In this document: positions 1 to 10,995 of the stretch, one piece after another
Numbering within the stretch: position 1 is the stretch's first letter
Layout: the number at the start of each line of letters is the position of its first letter
Made by a program: the position numbers and the translations under genes
Source of the DNA: Siphonodentalium dalli
Lineage: Eukaryota > Mollusca > Scaphopoda > Gadilida > Siphonodentaliidae
Assembly: GCA_032622095.1 (NCBI GenBank)
Contig: CP136061.1
Coordinates: forward strand, 218,394,373 to 218,458,372
Direction: 5' to 3'
Length of the DNA: 64,000 nt
The notes under the pieces: model-generated
What the model was told of the DNA's origin: nothing
The model's database searches: none
What the model saw: only the letters and a program-made list of their open reading frames with translations

Positions 1-95
1 AGGCTGGAGTACAGATGTGTGGCATGATATAATGAAACCTCATACCTCGCTATGATATCTGCAGCATATAATTTTTATATCTGGTTTGTGTATCA

Positions 96-259
96 CAGGG
101 AGCAATTTACTTTCGATATTTGATTAGCAAATAATCTCACATTGACATGATTAGATAGCATTTTTATAACATCATACATGTATAAAAAAATCCTCGCTAT
201 TACCGGTATCCACATTTCAGTAGCAAATCGCGATGCGATTCCAGTTAATTTGCTCCCTG
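96..259. mobile_element. Non-autonomous hAT-type element with 8-bp target duplication
   Basis: The 164-bp element begins CAGGGAGCAA and ends TTGCTCCCTG, a 10-bp perfect terminal inverted repeat. It is flanked on both sides by the identical octamer GTGTATCA (88-95 and 260-267). An 8-bp duplication with CAG...CTG ends is the usual signature of hAT transposons. It has no coding capacity, so it is a MITE-sized derivative. It sits in the intron of the RBM28-like gene. Confidence 0.75.
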
Positions 260-448
260 GTGTATCATAAGCATTCTGATATCTTATGGCATACACAATG
301 GCTGCATGTGACATCAGTTCATAATGTGAACTGTCGAGAGAGCGAAGAAGATGACAAAGAGAATAGGATGAAGCAAAGTTATACTTGCTCGGTTGTCTCG
401 CTAGCATGAATTATATGGCACTACCTGGGATGTTTGTTCCAAAAACAA

Positions 449-464
449 GGGGGGGGGGGGGGGG
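449..464 (+). repeat. Poly-G run (16)
   Basis: Uninterrupted run of 16 G, one of six G runs of 12 or more on this strand in the window. Confidence 0.95.
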
Positions 465-640
465 CGGTACACATTTGAGCAATGTCGTAATCTGAATTGG
501 GAGCTCTTTCACGTAACATAATCATATCTGATTCATGACTAAATCACATTTACATGAATCCTGTTTCGGAAGAGTACATTCCCATCGAATTTGGATATTA
601 ATTAACTTTATTGCTCGTGCCTCCTCCTGGGCTTGCATTC

Positions 641-745
641 TAATCCATATAGTTCAGTTGAGGGCTTCTCCTTGGCGGAAAAATATAATTTTTATAATTA
701 AAATTACTTTTTCCTTAAGGGAAGCCCGAAACTGAACTATCATAG
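641..745. mobile_element. Palindromic MITE-like element
   Basis: The outer arms read ATAGTTCAGTT...GGGCTTC and GAAGCCCGAAACTGAACTAT, inverted with respect to each other, around an AT-rich centre. A half copy lies inverted at 939-1006. No convincing target duplication was seen, so the superfamily is not assigned. Confidence 0.5.
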
Positions 746-938
746 ATCCCTCCCATGGTGGTGCCATTCCCAACCCCGCGACTCGCAAATCTCATGATTA
801 AGTCGGAAATAAAAAAACTGACTAGACAATAGATAGAATGTGGGTGTATTCATGCGAGACTAATCTGGACACGGGTGTGAGTGGGGTCGGCACAGCAATA
901 AAATTTTAACCCTCCTGATTGACACAAGGCCGGAGACG

Positions 939-1006
939 TAATCCATATAGTTCAGTTTCGGGCTTCCCTTAAGGAAAAAGTAATTTTAATTATAAAAATT
1001 ATATTT
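939..1006 (-). mobile_element. Half copy of the 641-745 palindromic element, inverted
   Basis: Positions 949-1006 are an exact reverse complement of 681-738 (58 bp, no mismatch seen). The flank TAATCCATATAGTTCAGTT is shared with the left end of the full copy. It stops abruptly at about 1006. Confidence 0.7.
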
Positions 1007-1136
1007 CATGACATCTGTTATTGGCACATAGTCTACTTTTTCCATGGACCTCCAGAAAAAATACTAAAGCATCTATGTGGAATCATTAACTTCTAGAATT
1101 AATTCACTGACATGATTTGCAAGAGTAGTTCCCCAA

Positions 1137-1545
1137 TTTAAAGGGACCCAAGGCATTCTCAGTGGGTAAATGTGCTAAAAATATAGAAGTCTGTAAAAAT
1201 ATCACCACTAAGAAGAACATGGAGAAATAGATAAACTTTGTTCCTATATTCAGTATTGATAGTTCTCCAATAACAAAATATCGCGTGTTGAAATTATTGA
1301 TATGTAAACAAAACTGTTACAGCAATTTATCAATAAACATTGCTAATCGTGCAGTAAGTTCAAATATTTAGACTGAATTTGATTTGCGGAATATTTTTCA
1401 ATTCTTTAACCTTACCTATGTTGACCATTAAGTTTTGATTAAACTTCGGTATCTTATTGAACTATTGGATTTGTATCGGTAATTCCATGTAGCAGTAATG
1501 TTTACAGAACAATGGTATTGACCTACGAAATCTTATTATGGAGAG
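1137..1545 (+). repeat. Interspersed repeat family A, copy 1
   Basis: About 400 bp, collinear with 30515-30910. Shared blocks include ATTGATAGTTCTCCAA, CGCGTGTTGAAA, TATGTAAACAAAACTGTTA and AACTTCGGTATCTTATT or close variants. A shorter piece recurs at 16265-16385. Old and diverged; class unknown, no coding potential. Confidence 0.75.
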
Positions 1546-1689
1546 TTTTAGCACAGGGGTGTGTCGCTAAAATGAGTAAAAATATAAATTATAAAACACT
1601 TAAAGCGACATTTTATGTACTCGTTCGGGTGCGTGAAACTGGTAAGTTAGTAATCAGGCACTCTGTCAATTGGAGGAATTCAACATTCT

Positions 1690-1980
1690 ACTAAAACCGC
1701 CGAAAATCTGAAGCAAACGACTGTACCACTCCATAGAAAACATCGTCTGAACTACGCTCAAATGTAAATATTTACTACTCGATTCGGGACGCATTATCGG
1801 CAATAAACTAATGAAAATGATTTCACCAACGAGAGTCACTGCATTTAATTAATAATTAGAATGATTGTGTCTTGTCAATTTAGATATACTATTGTAAAAA
1901 TAACTACTTTGAACAAGATTATTTTCCTTTTAAATATTTGATCACCCTACCGGAGCGTTTCACATCACTTTAAATTTAAA
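1690..1980 (-). repeat. Interspersed repeat family B, copy 1
   Basis: Reverse-complement relative of 17645-17925. Shared marks include ACTCCATAGAAAACATCGTC, TTACTACTCGATTCGGGACGC-like text and ACTCTCG next to a TTAATTAATA tract. Partial relatives lie at 15695-15910 and 23085-23190. Class unknown. Confidence 0.7.
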
Positions 1981-2684
1981 AAAATCTATTGATACCAAAC
2001 GTTACAAGGAGTTCACAGAATGGCGATTTGGATTCAAATATGAGATTGATTCGGGCAGATTAATATTAGATCTGTTGATTCATGAAGGAGTTTTGTGCAA
2101 AAGGTGGGTTTTTTATCGATAAATATTGAGAGTTTATCCTAGAATTGTGCAGCATAATCAGGCATAATTAGAAAATATAGCTTTTAATCAATCAATTAGT
2201 TTAGGAATTTTAATAATTGGTTCAGGCTTTGTGAATTATGGCCATTAGAATTGAGGAGGTATTCGATATGGTGAGCTCCCTTGTAACATATGATATCTAT
2301 AGTGATGGGAACTTCAGTTTGATCCTAGGTCTCCCATAACAATTGATGCCTAAGCAGAATGGGGTCCCCAGAGGGTGAATTTGGTGATGCTAGCCAGCTG
2401 TGCAAATGTCAGACACACTATATTCAGACTTGTACCTCTTGTATGAATGTGATTCTTACCCCATGACAATGACCCCTTCAGTAGTGTTTCAACCCTGCAT
2501 GTTTATGTTATAGTGTTGATTAAGTTATTAGTCTATAGATATCATAGACTATTTAAACTCATAGTCTTGTTTCAGTATCTTTGGTTTGATATTATTTATA
2601 GTGTAGACTGACGATAGTAGCTCAAAGGAAAGTCATTGAGTGCCCTCTAGTTATACTACATGCATGTATATATTCTTACTGCAG

Positions 2685-3721
2685 GCTAAGTTGGAAACAG
2701 ACAAAAATAAAGGTGGGGGCTCACCACAGAAGCCAAAACGGAAGAAGAAACAGAATGGAAAACAAGTAGAAGTCGACAAGAGTGTGGCAGAATCGCGGAA
2801 GCAATTCACAGGACCTAAGGGCATGCCAAAACACTTGGGTCCCAAAATACGACATAAACCTCGACAACCGCAAGACAAGTCAAACAAACGGAATAATATC
2901 GACAGGCAGCAGCAGCGGCCCAAACGGACTGAGAAGAGGTCACACAGTGAGCATGGTGATAGCGCTGGGGTTCGTATATTTTCTTATATCTGCAAGTTTA
3001 AGATTATAAACTTCTAACTTCAAACTTCAGGTGCTGTTAGCTTCTAACAGTCAGATGATGTATGTGACTGCCAGGCGTTCTCGCATATCGATAAAGATGG
3101 ATCATATCTTTCCATGCAAGAAAAGGTCTGACATGGAGTCAAATCAGGTGTAGCTATTAAACAGTGACTGGTATTTGATGTTAGAAGTTCCCCATCGAAA
3201 TCTGTTCATTGTGAAGTTTTGTCTTTTGTCATTTTGCTGTCTGAACAGACGCATCCAAAGGTGAACCAATTTATTAAACAAATATGTTGGTATATTTACT
3301 CATAGTCTTCTGAATGGATTCACATATTATGACCTACAACACCAATAAAAAGATCATTGAGGCACTCAAAAATCAGTGATTACCTGTGAAACAACGTAAT
3401 TATTTTTTTTGATCAACATCAAATATTTCTAAAAAAGTCAATTATATACTTAGCAGTTTTTATTCTCTTTTGCAACAGATGAAATGTTTAAAACTAAAAT
3501 GCATTTATTTGGTCAATACACTACTGCTGATGCTGCTTTGCATTTTCTTGTTCGGTTTCAGCCAGAATCATTATTTGCATTTGTCTCATTTCTCTCCGCA
3601 GCCTGTGAAGAAGAAAAGGACACAGAAAGGTGCTACAGACAGCTTTGATGTGTTAGTCAACAAATATAAAAAGTCACTCATGTCAAATGCCTCTAACAAA
3701 TCTAAATGGTTTGACACTTGA
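2685..3721 (+). CDS. RBM28: RNA-binding protein 28 (RBM28) homologue, last two coding exons
   Basis: Two exons are joined in phase 0: 2685-2969 (after TTACTGCAG; donor GGG/GTTCGT, GT kept but otherwise poor) and 3602-3721 (after a pyrimidine-rich CTCTCCGCAG), ending in TGA. The 632-bp intron is 2970-3601. The encoded tail is very basic (runs of K, R and Q) and contains GMPKHLGPKIRHK, then FDVLVNKYKKSLM, then the final residues SKWFDT. From memory of the family, vertebrate RBM28 ends with a basic region containing HRGPKIR, then an FxxLVxxYK helix and a terminal RSKWFDS, in the same order. RBM28 (yeast Nop4) is a nucleolar RRM protein of large-subunit ribosome assembly. The RRM domains must be encoded upstream of this window. 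The assignment rests on the tail only; it is unlikely to be anything else because the terminal motif, order and spacing all agree. Confidence 0.78.
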
Positions 3722-3816
3722 TAATAAAATTTATTCCATCTATCTAGCATGAGAAGTTCTTTCTTGTTGAAAAAATGTGCCCACCTGTTAAGAAAAAGCA
3801 CCATGGAATATTTGAC

Positions 3817-3822
3817 AATAAA
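3817..3822 (+). promoter_or_regulatory. Polyadenylation signal AATAAA for the RBM28-like gene
   Basis: AATAAA about 95 bp after the stop codon. A second AATAAA at 3723-3728 nearly overlaps the stop and would give almost no 3' UTR, so the later one is preferred. Confidence 0.45.
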
Positions 3823-3984
3823 TCATCATCTTAAAATTTATTTGATCGAGTAACTTTCAAATACTTGTCTTAGAAAATTTTCTTTCCAATGGTATCTAAG
3901 ACACGAAAAATCAATTTCCTATAATTCAAAAGCATGCACGCACATTTTTATATTTTATTTTTAGTTGAGTTTTTTTTTAAACAC

Positions 3985-4539
3985 GACTTGTGGTTTCGCG
4001 AGGTCGGTATGCGGGCGGTCATCCGGATGGGCACAAGACCGTTAGCGTTAACACAACCAAACGTCAACTGATTTCATTCATTTTTGGTTTATGGGTCTGT
4101 TGTAACAATATCTCAAACGAGTTTGAAAACCAGGTATGCCCAATCTTTTATACGAGAGTTATGGGACTTAGTTTGTCTTTTTATAGCGATTTTGATCATT
4201 CGCAACCATTAGCGCGATAACTCAAAACAAACTTTGACCAATTTCAATGATATTCGGAATATGAGTCTAGGATCACCTCCAGATGGGAACTATCAAATTT
4301 GAATGATTTTTCATTAAAAACATGGCCACCGGCAGCCATCTTGGATTTTACTCTTTGCATCACTTTATCCTTTAGCACACCCTACAAAGCGTATCCCTCA
4401 ACCGATTATCACTAAACTTCATATGGATCCTCAAGTGACCTCTAGATGGGTCCTTACCTTTTTTTCCGAATAATGTTAAAAAAACATTGCTGCCAGTGGC
4501 CATCTTGGATTTTACTCTTTATATGACTAAATCCTTTAA
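3985..4539 (+). repeat. Interspersed repeat family C, left part
   Basis: Contains the recurrent phrases ATGGCCACCGGCAGCCATC, TTGGATTTTACTCTTTGCAT and ACTTCATATGGATCCTC, arranged as imperfect tandem units of about 190 bp. The same repeat continues at 5749 after the inserted 4540-5744 element, and inverted copies lie at 49480-49915 and 52660-53105. Repeats of this style are widespread in bivalves (from memory). Confidence 0.8.
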
Positions 4540-5744
4540 CTCTTTCAACCCGGCAGCCCGCTATAGCGGGCACGACGTAATTTACGTTCATCCCAGCAGC
4601 CCGCTTTAGCTGGCAGAGCGCAATTGTTGGGAATAATACAATATTTCCAGAGATATACAAATGATTTTATTGGTTAGCGACTTGTATATCCTTTGGGTGA
4701 TATTCGGCATCAATACTAAATTATCGGTGAGCACGAATACCTAGCATGTACGCGATTAAGAGACTTTCCGGGCCTATAAATATAGACAGCAGCTGTATGA
4801 TGTCACGATTACTATTTTGGGTTTTCCTAAAAATCGATGACGCAATACTACCGACAGGTGTGCATGGTGTTTTGAGTCACATTTCGATTTTGGTTTATTG
4901 TTTATCACAAAAACTTACCGATACAATTATTATTATTATGTTTATGAAATAAAGAAGATAATGTTGACCTTTCTAATGATGTTTTATTTGTGGTATCCGT
5001 CTAATGTCTCCTATTTTCGACGCATGTTACTGAAATCACTGTGCCGCACTACGGCGCGACTTTAATAATAATAGCTGCACGTGCATATTATAAACATGAA
5101 ATCGACATTCATAATCATTTTGGGAATCGAATCAGGACATTGGCAGTTGTTTTATTTGGAATGTTACTCATAATTCCTCAGCATACTGACAAGTTAATCC
5201 CTGGGTCTAAAATTACTAGATGTGGGAGTATATGTCTGTTTCGGTCAAATAGCGTCTTTCTGTCATACTAGCTGGGTTAGTACTGGTCTGCTCGTGCCTT
5301 TGATAATGCAATTATGTTCAATGAACCGATTGGTAAAACATTTGAAACCATGCACGGTGGCATCACAACCATGTGTATACACCACACTTGCAAAGAATGA
5401 CACATACATGTATGTATTTGTGGAAAACATTGATATGCTAATTTGATATCCCAGATACAGGTGATACATGCCCCTATAGCATATGTTGGGATTTAATGTC
5501 CCTTCTCGGTTCTCACCTGCACACACCTGATATATCATTTAGATGTGACGCCCCCAATTGGTATATAACATAAATTGAAGGTCACCTGTTAACGATCATA
5601 AAACATTCAGTTTGCCATTCCCGACATCACTCTAATGGTAGTGTTGCAGCAATATATCAGGGACACATAATTTTTCTTAGGCAAGCTGATAATCCAGGGT
5701 TCTGGGACATCTATATGATATCTGTATATTCAGGGATGAAAGAG
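4540..5744. mobile_element. TTAA-flanked (piggyBac-type) non-autonomous element, 1.2 kb
   Basis: The ends are CTCTTTCAACCC (4540-4551) and GGGATGAAAGAG (5733-5744), inverted repeats with one mismatch, bounded by TTAA at 4536-4539 and 5745-5748. The insertion splits a family C repeat: the uninterrupted copy at about 6190-6225 reads straight across the junction with a single site. A subterminal 16-bp perfect palindrome, GCCCGCTATAGCGGGC, lies at 4556-4571. No transposase-like ORF is seen (longest frames under 95 codons). TTAA duplication is the hallmark of piggyBac transposases, so the superfamily is an inference from ends and target. Confidence 0.78.
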
Positions 5745-5748
5745 TTAA

Positions 5749-6283
5749 CACACCTCACAGTTCACATTTTACATTCATATAGATCTTCAGGGTTACCTCT
5801 AGATGGGAGCCTCCCTTTTTTCCCGAAATTCGTAAAAAAAAACATGGCCACCAGCAGCCATTTCAAATGTGAATCCATCAGCACACCTTGCAGCCCACAT
5901 TTATTGTAGAATTGTTTTTAAACTGTACTGGCTTGTTTAGGATCACTTTTAGATGGGAGCTATCAAATTTGAATGATTTGCAACAAAAATCATGGCCGCC
6001 AGCAGCCTTCTTGGATTTTACTCTTTGCATCACTAAAACATTTAGCACACCCTACGGAGTATATCCCTCATCCGATAATCACCAAACTTCATATGGATCC
6101 TCGGGGTGACCTCTAGATGGGTGCTTAACATTTTTTCAGAATTCAGCTTAAAAATGTGGCAAGCAGCAGTCATCTTGGATTTTACTCTTTGTATGACTAA
6201 ATCTTTTACACACCTCACAGGTCACATTTCTCATTCAACATCACCAAACTTCATATGGATCTTCGGGGTGACCTCTAGTTTTT
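5749..6283 (+). repeat. Interspersed repeat family C, right part
   Basis: Continuation of the repeat interrupted at 4540. It holds at least three further units with CATGGCCGCCAGCAGCC or GGATTTTACTCTTTG, and gives the empty-site reference (about 6190-6225) for the TTAA insertion. Confidence 0.8.
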
Positions 6284-6815
6284 AGCTCACCTGAGACGAA
6301 GTCTCCGGTTGAGCTATAGTCATCACTCCTCGTCCATCCGTCCGTCCGTCAACAATTCTTTGAACATCTTCTCCTCTGAAACCATCATACCGAATTGGTT
6401 CATATTTGGTGTGGATGTTCCCTAGATTTGTTCAAATGAGGTCACTGGGTCAAATAGTTGCGAAGCCAGGGCCATAACTCTATTCCTCCATAGTAATTCT
6501 TAGAACGACTTCTTTTACTGAACTATAAGGCTGTATGGATTCATATTTGGTGTGGATGTTCCCTAGTTGACTCAAATTCAGATCTGTTAAAATGAGGTCA
6601 CCAGGTTGATTAGTTGAGAAACCAGGGCCATAACTCTATTCCTCCATAGTACTTCTTAGAATGACTTCTTCTTTTGAACCATTCGACCGATTTAGCTTAC
6701 ATTTGGTATGGAGAGTCCTTGTGTGACTGGGGTTCAGATTTGTTCAAATGGGGTCACTGGGTGAAATAGGGGCAGGGCCCAGGGACATAACTCTTTTAAA
6801 AAAAAAAAAAAAAAA
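6284..6815 (+). repeat. Interspersed repeat family D, copy 1, with A-run
   Basis: Starts AGCTCACCTGAGACGAAG, has tandem CCGTCCGTCCGTC steps, then three imperfect units of about 165 bp with TTCATATTTGGTGTGGATG, AAATGAGGTCACTGGGT and CAGGGCCATAACTC. It ends in an 18-nt A run (6798-6815), which could mark a retroposed 3' end. Other copies: 8056-8560 (+), 50640-51690 (-) and 52255-52625 (-). Confidence 0.8.
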
Positions 6816-7136
6816 CATGTTTTAAATCCTTGCCCCCTCAACCCCCCCCCACCTCCCCCACCTCCACCACTGAATGTCCCTGCCACCCCACACCATTAAA
6901 AGCCTTACACTTTAGTTATATGACATGCCAGGAGCTGATCAGCCTTAATTCTCACAGTGCTCACAGCTGTGTGTCCAGTCATTATAAAGTAATTAACTTT
7001 TATCTCAATATCCACATTTATCAGGCTGGGAGAGAATGAGGTGTGTGAATGAAATTTAATCCTATGTGTTTACAGCAATCTCAAATACAACTCTAACTGT
7101 TTGACATTTTACACATTTTATAATAGTATTAGTATT
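6816..7136. other. No feature seen (C-rich then AT-rich DNA)
   Basis: A C-rich low-complexity patch at about 6835-6890 is followed by unremarkable AT-rich sequence. The short open frame here is composed of CCN repeats and is not supported. Confidence 0.5.
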
Positions 7137-7750
7137 AACCATTTCATTACCAGAGCTATGCTGGTACAGCAAACAGACCCTGCACCAGTGTATTCTCCTA
7201 TATATAAGAGAATACACTGGGGATCAAGGAAATATTGTTAGGCCAATTTTGTCAGACATCCAAATAAATCAGACATGTCCTATTCTCGCAGGGATGTCCC
7301 CACATATGTTTGGGGAGGGGGCAAATTTCTCAGATTTGTTCATTGAGATGTAATTTTTTTTCCAAAACCAATTACGTATACTAAAATAAAATGAATATAA
7401 AATAATAGACCATTGATCAAGAGAAATGAGCTCCTAGTTTTAATATTTGTCCAATATTTATTATTTTATAACAAGGTACTAGTATCAAGCCAGTGCATTG
7501 TCTTATATATATGTGAGTGTCCCATAGGTAGCCTCACCTAAGAGAATGCACTGGCTCTCAAGGTTAAGGAAATATTGTTAGGCAAATGTAGACAAGCATC
7601 CAAATAAATCACAGATGTCCTATTCTTGCAGGGATGTCCCCATGGGTTGAGGGGGGTGGAATTAGCAGATTTGTTAAATGAGATGTAATTTGTTTTCTCA
7701 AAATTAATTATTTAGAATAAAATGAATATAAAATAGTAAACTACTTAATT
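7137..7750 (+). repeat. Family E repeat in two direct units
   Basis: Two diverged units (about 7180-7425 and 7493-7745) share an AGAGAATACACTGG-type hairpin, GAAATATTGTTAGGC, CATCCAAATAAATC, GCAGGGATGTCCCCA and AAATGAATATAAAATA. The start TTAACCATT at 7135-7143 resembles the TTAA-flanked ends of the family E copies at 22824 and 31059. Confidence 0.65.
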
Positions 7751-7755
7751 GTTTA

Positions 7756-8055
7756 ACCCCCCAGATTACATTATATAAAATATATGCCATATTATATACC
7801 ATTTGAAAGAGGAAGCTCCAAAACATTGTATTATCAACTTTTCCAGTATAATAAACTGTGGACATGTTGTTTTTATTGAGTTGCCAAAGAGTTTTGTCAT
7901 CTTGATTGCAGTAAAAAGCTAAATTATTTTCAATGCAGGGGGAATAACTCTATATATTAAAGATGGAGTTCTTCCCCTTCCATTGAACAGTTTGAATTCT
8001 GTTGCATTCTGGGATCCAAAGGGGGGAGGGTCATTCTATAATTTCAGTAGTTTTT
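7756..8055 (-). mobile_element. Partial copy of the 459-bp TIR element (family F)
   Basis: Reverse complement of much of 25190-25510: shared marks are TACCATTTGAAAGAGGAAGC, CATTCTGGGATCCAAAGGG and GGGGAATAACTCTATA. The terminal inverted repeats seen at 25072 and 25530 are missing, so this copy is truncated at both ends. Confidence 0.7.
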
Positions 8056-8560
8056 GGCTCACCTGAGACGAAGTCTCCAGTGGAGCTATAGTCATCACTC
8101 CTCATCCGTCCGTCAACAATTCTTTAAACTTCTCCTCTGGAACCATAAGACCGTATGGGTTCATATTTGGTGTGGATATTGCCTTGGTGACTCGCATTCA
8201 GATTTGTTCAAATGAGGTCACTGGGTCAAATGTGGGCAGGGACATAACTCCAAAAAATATTAAACATTGCAAGTGAAGTCTGTCATTTTATAAACATTTC
8301 GTGGAGATCTGCTAGAGGTCATTAATTCCCAATTACAACATCATCTATTACCTTGGGTGACAGATTTGTGAAAATGGTATTACAAAGTCGTATAAGGGCA
8401 TTGCCAGAGACATAACTATTTCACAACATATTAATTCTTAAAATATGTATGGAAGAGCCAAGAACTAGTTGGCTTATTTAGCATGGAATGTTCTTGTTTG
8501 ACTGCAATACAGATATTTTTAATGGGGTAACCTGGAAAAATAGGGGCCAAGCGAAGGACA
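8056..8560 (+). repeat. Interspersed repeat family D, copy 2
   Basis: Starts GGCTCACCTGAGACGAAGTC like copy 1 and keeps TTCATATTTGGTGTGGATA, AAATGAGGTCACTGGGTCAA and GGGACATAACTC. More diverged towards its right end. Confidence 0.75.
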
Positions 8561-8616
8561 GTTTCCTTCTTAATATGCTTTCTTCACAAGGACCATCAGG
8601 TCTATTTTTTTATAAA

Positions 8617-8753
8617 AAGGCGCTTGCGAGATTGGAAATTTCCAACAATTGGGAAAGTTTGAGATGTCAATTGTGTAATTCCAACCTAAGACTTGGGAGT
8701 CTTGAGCCTAGTCGGGAGGGGACTTGTTGGGGGGGGGGGGGGGGGGGGGGGGG
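8617..8753 (+). repeat. Family G fragment ending in a 25-nt poly-G run
   Basis: TTGGAAATTTCCAACA and GGAAAGTTTGAG recur at 62930-63300. The fragment ends in 25 uninterrupted G (8729-8753). Confidence 0.6.
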
Positions 8754-8799
8754 TGATCAGTAGTGTACAGTTGGTAATTTGGCCACATATCCTGTTTAG

Positions 8800-8995
8800 A
8801 TCTACTTCTTTTAAAGTGATTATGAAAAGTTCCAACTATTGTAGTCTCCAGAGTCCCAGTCTTTGCAGTCTGGTGAGCGACCCCACAGTCATTGACTGTC
8901 TTGTTATTTACATGAGTTATGGCCCTTAGTTCTGTGATATGGTTATTTAGTTCATCCATTTTTAGTGATTCTCGGTCGAACATGAAAAAACTCAA
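8800..8995 (+). repeat. Interspersed repeat family H, copy 1
   Basis: The part around CCAGTCTTTGCAGTCTGG and CAGTCATTGACTGTCTTG recurs inverted at 50470-50600. The part GAGTTATGGCCCTTAGTTCT with CCATTTTTAGTGATTCT recurs at 10915-10985. Class unknown. Confidence 0.6.
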
Positions 8996-9574
8996 CCAGA
9001 GCCATCTTGGTGATCAACCCTTGTTTTGTTCTGGGCACTTGGCAACGAAGCATTCCACATCCACATGGCTGACGACTCATCTCATTTCAGTTGACTGGCC
9101 ATTATTTCCAGAAAAGATGTCAAATTTAGTTCATAGATTCAATGTGATTTATTTCATCAAAAAGCGCCCATTCAAGTCTTGCTGATTTTACTTAGATTTA
9201 GTCGCAATTCATCACGTGTTTAACACATATTTGAACATAGCTACAAGAAATTTTAATCGGGGAAAACAACTCTGATCAAACTCTCAATTCCATGCATGTT
9301 TGTATAAAAAAAATAGTAAAGCAATTTATTTCGTACTGATTGTAACTTTCCCCTGACAGATTGAACACGAATAAAAAGTTGCTCAGGGTTTCGGGACTAT
9401 GCACACGGGCCTGAGAAACAGGAAATTGACTTTGCATGGTCTAATATAGATTATATTAAATATAAAGCAATTTGAGGTTTTGAGCATTATTTGGGCCTTT
9501 GATGATTAATATGAATAATATTCATATATGGTTGGGCTAGCCTTCACTAAAGTAACATCTTTATTGTGCATGAA
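8996..9574. other. No feature seen
   Basis: AT-rich sequence without a supportable ORF, RNA gene or recurrent block. Confidence 0.5.
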
Positions 9575-9775
9575 ATTAGAGTCCTAGCATGATGGGAGCT
9601 GCGCTGATACAGCATTAAAGATCATGTGCCAGTGCATTATCCTGTATATGCCAGTCTCGCATAGGGAGCCTCGCATAAAAAGAGAATGTACTGACTTACA
9701 AGGTCAAGGTAAATATTGTTAGGCCAATGAATTCTCTTATATATATATACAAGGCTCCCTATGGGATAACGTATG
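9575..9775 (-). repeat. Family E copy, inverted
   Basis: Reverse complement of the right part of the 31059-31287 element: GCGCTGATACAGCATTAAAG and ATGATGGGAGCTGCGC match its end, followed by the CAGTGCATT...AGAGAATG palindromic arms. No clean TTAA pair was found here. Confidence 0.6.
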
Positions 9776-10200
9776 TCTGTCCATTCATATTTCATTTCCG
9801 TATGATAACTTTAGTACTGCTAAACTTGGTGTGGTTTGTAGGTTTAGTACCATAAAATAAAAGTAAAGTTCATATTTGGCCGCCCATTTTTACCAAAGTT
9901 GCAGCCCTTTGTTGAAATTTGGGCTCCATTTTTGTTTCTGGATGATTATAAACTTTAGCTTAACTGAATAGAATAAAATTTTGTATGCCAGTTTACAACC
10001 ATAAAATATTGTTTACATTATGGTTTCTTTGTTTCCAGAATAACTTTTAGTTAATATTAACATGTATGGAATCAAATATCGTATGCAGGCTTACATCCAT
10101 AAAATATGGGTAAAAGTTAGTCCACCCATGTTTAACAGAGTTACGGACCTTGATGATAACTTCTGTTAAATTTGACTCAATGGAATGAAATTTGGTCGAC
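9776..10200 (+). repeat. Interspersed repeat family O
   Basis: Three imperfect units of about 130 bp with ATAACTTTAG, CCATAAAATA and GCCCATTTTTACC or CCCATGTTTAACAGAGTTA. A related inverted piece (GAACTAAAGTTATCATTC) lies at about 44870. Confidence 0.5.
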
Positions 10201-10689
10201 TAGATAGTTTATTGAAACCATTATATCACAAAGTGATGAGAACACAGGTCACTTAGTCATTGCTCCTCTCCCACAGTAACACATAAACATTGAAGTAGAT
10301 ACATCAATACAATTTATAGCATTTAATCATAAACGAAAAATAAAGTAAATGTCTAATGAAATATATACATTTTAGTGAGTTGTCATATTGTGAGCTGTCA
10401 TTGCAATAGAGTTTTGATATATACTTTCTTAAACAACATAGATTATTTTCTTTTTCAAAAGGGGGTGGCACGTATAAATCAAGTGAAATTATTGCTATCG
10501 TGGATGAATTTCTTGGTTGCTTGGAATATTACTGTTCGTTGCTTGTGTTTATATGAGGGATCCCCAAAAAGAACCATTTTTGTACACTTTTGACAGACAG
10601 GTGATTGAGCAATATATTTAAGGTATTTAACTCCGTTTAGATCCCTACATTTGCATAGCATTCTACATTGGACAATGTTTGCACATCTA
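10201..10689. other. No feature seen
   Basis: AT-rich DNA. The short open frames have no recognisable content. Confidence 0.5.
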
Positions 10690-10995
10690 GTTCCATTTTT
10701 TTTAAATACTTGGGTAACGAGGTCGAAAACCAGATTTGGTCGATCCTTTTTACCTGAGTTATGGCCCTTAGTTTTCTTTTTTTTTTATAGCAAATTTATG
10801 ACCGTTGGCATGAAAACTTTAACAAATATCAACCGATTATTCATATATCATATGTGGACCTTTCACAACAATATCTCGATCGAGTCCAAAACCAGGTTTG
10901 TCCAATTTATTTTACCTGAGTTATGGCCCTTAGTTCTGAGATATGGTTATTTAGCTTGTCCATTTTTAGTGATTCTTTGTCGAACCTTAACACAA
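10690..10995 (+). repeat. Repeat related to family H
   Basis: GAGTTATGGCCCTTAGTT occurs twice within it (about 10758 and 10918), with AAAACCAGRTTTGKYC-type context. The second half equals 8912-8985 nearly base for base. The 116-codon frame across it is repeat-derived. Confidence 0.6.

Larger units (their letters stand above)
1..2684 (+). other. Intron of the RBM28-like gene (5' part of gene lies outside the window)
   Basis: The first coding exon I can support starts at 2685 after a clear acceptor, and I found no upstream exon with RNA-recognition-motif coding. This stretch is therefore read as intron. It is AT-rich and filled with mobile-element remnants listed separately. Between about 1981 and 2640 I see no other feature. 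That it is intron is inferred from the exon downstream. Confidence 0.6.
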
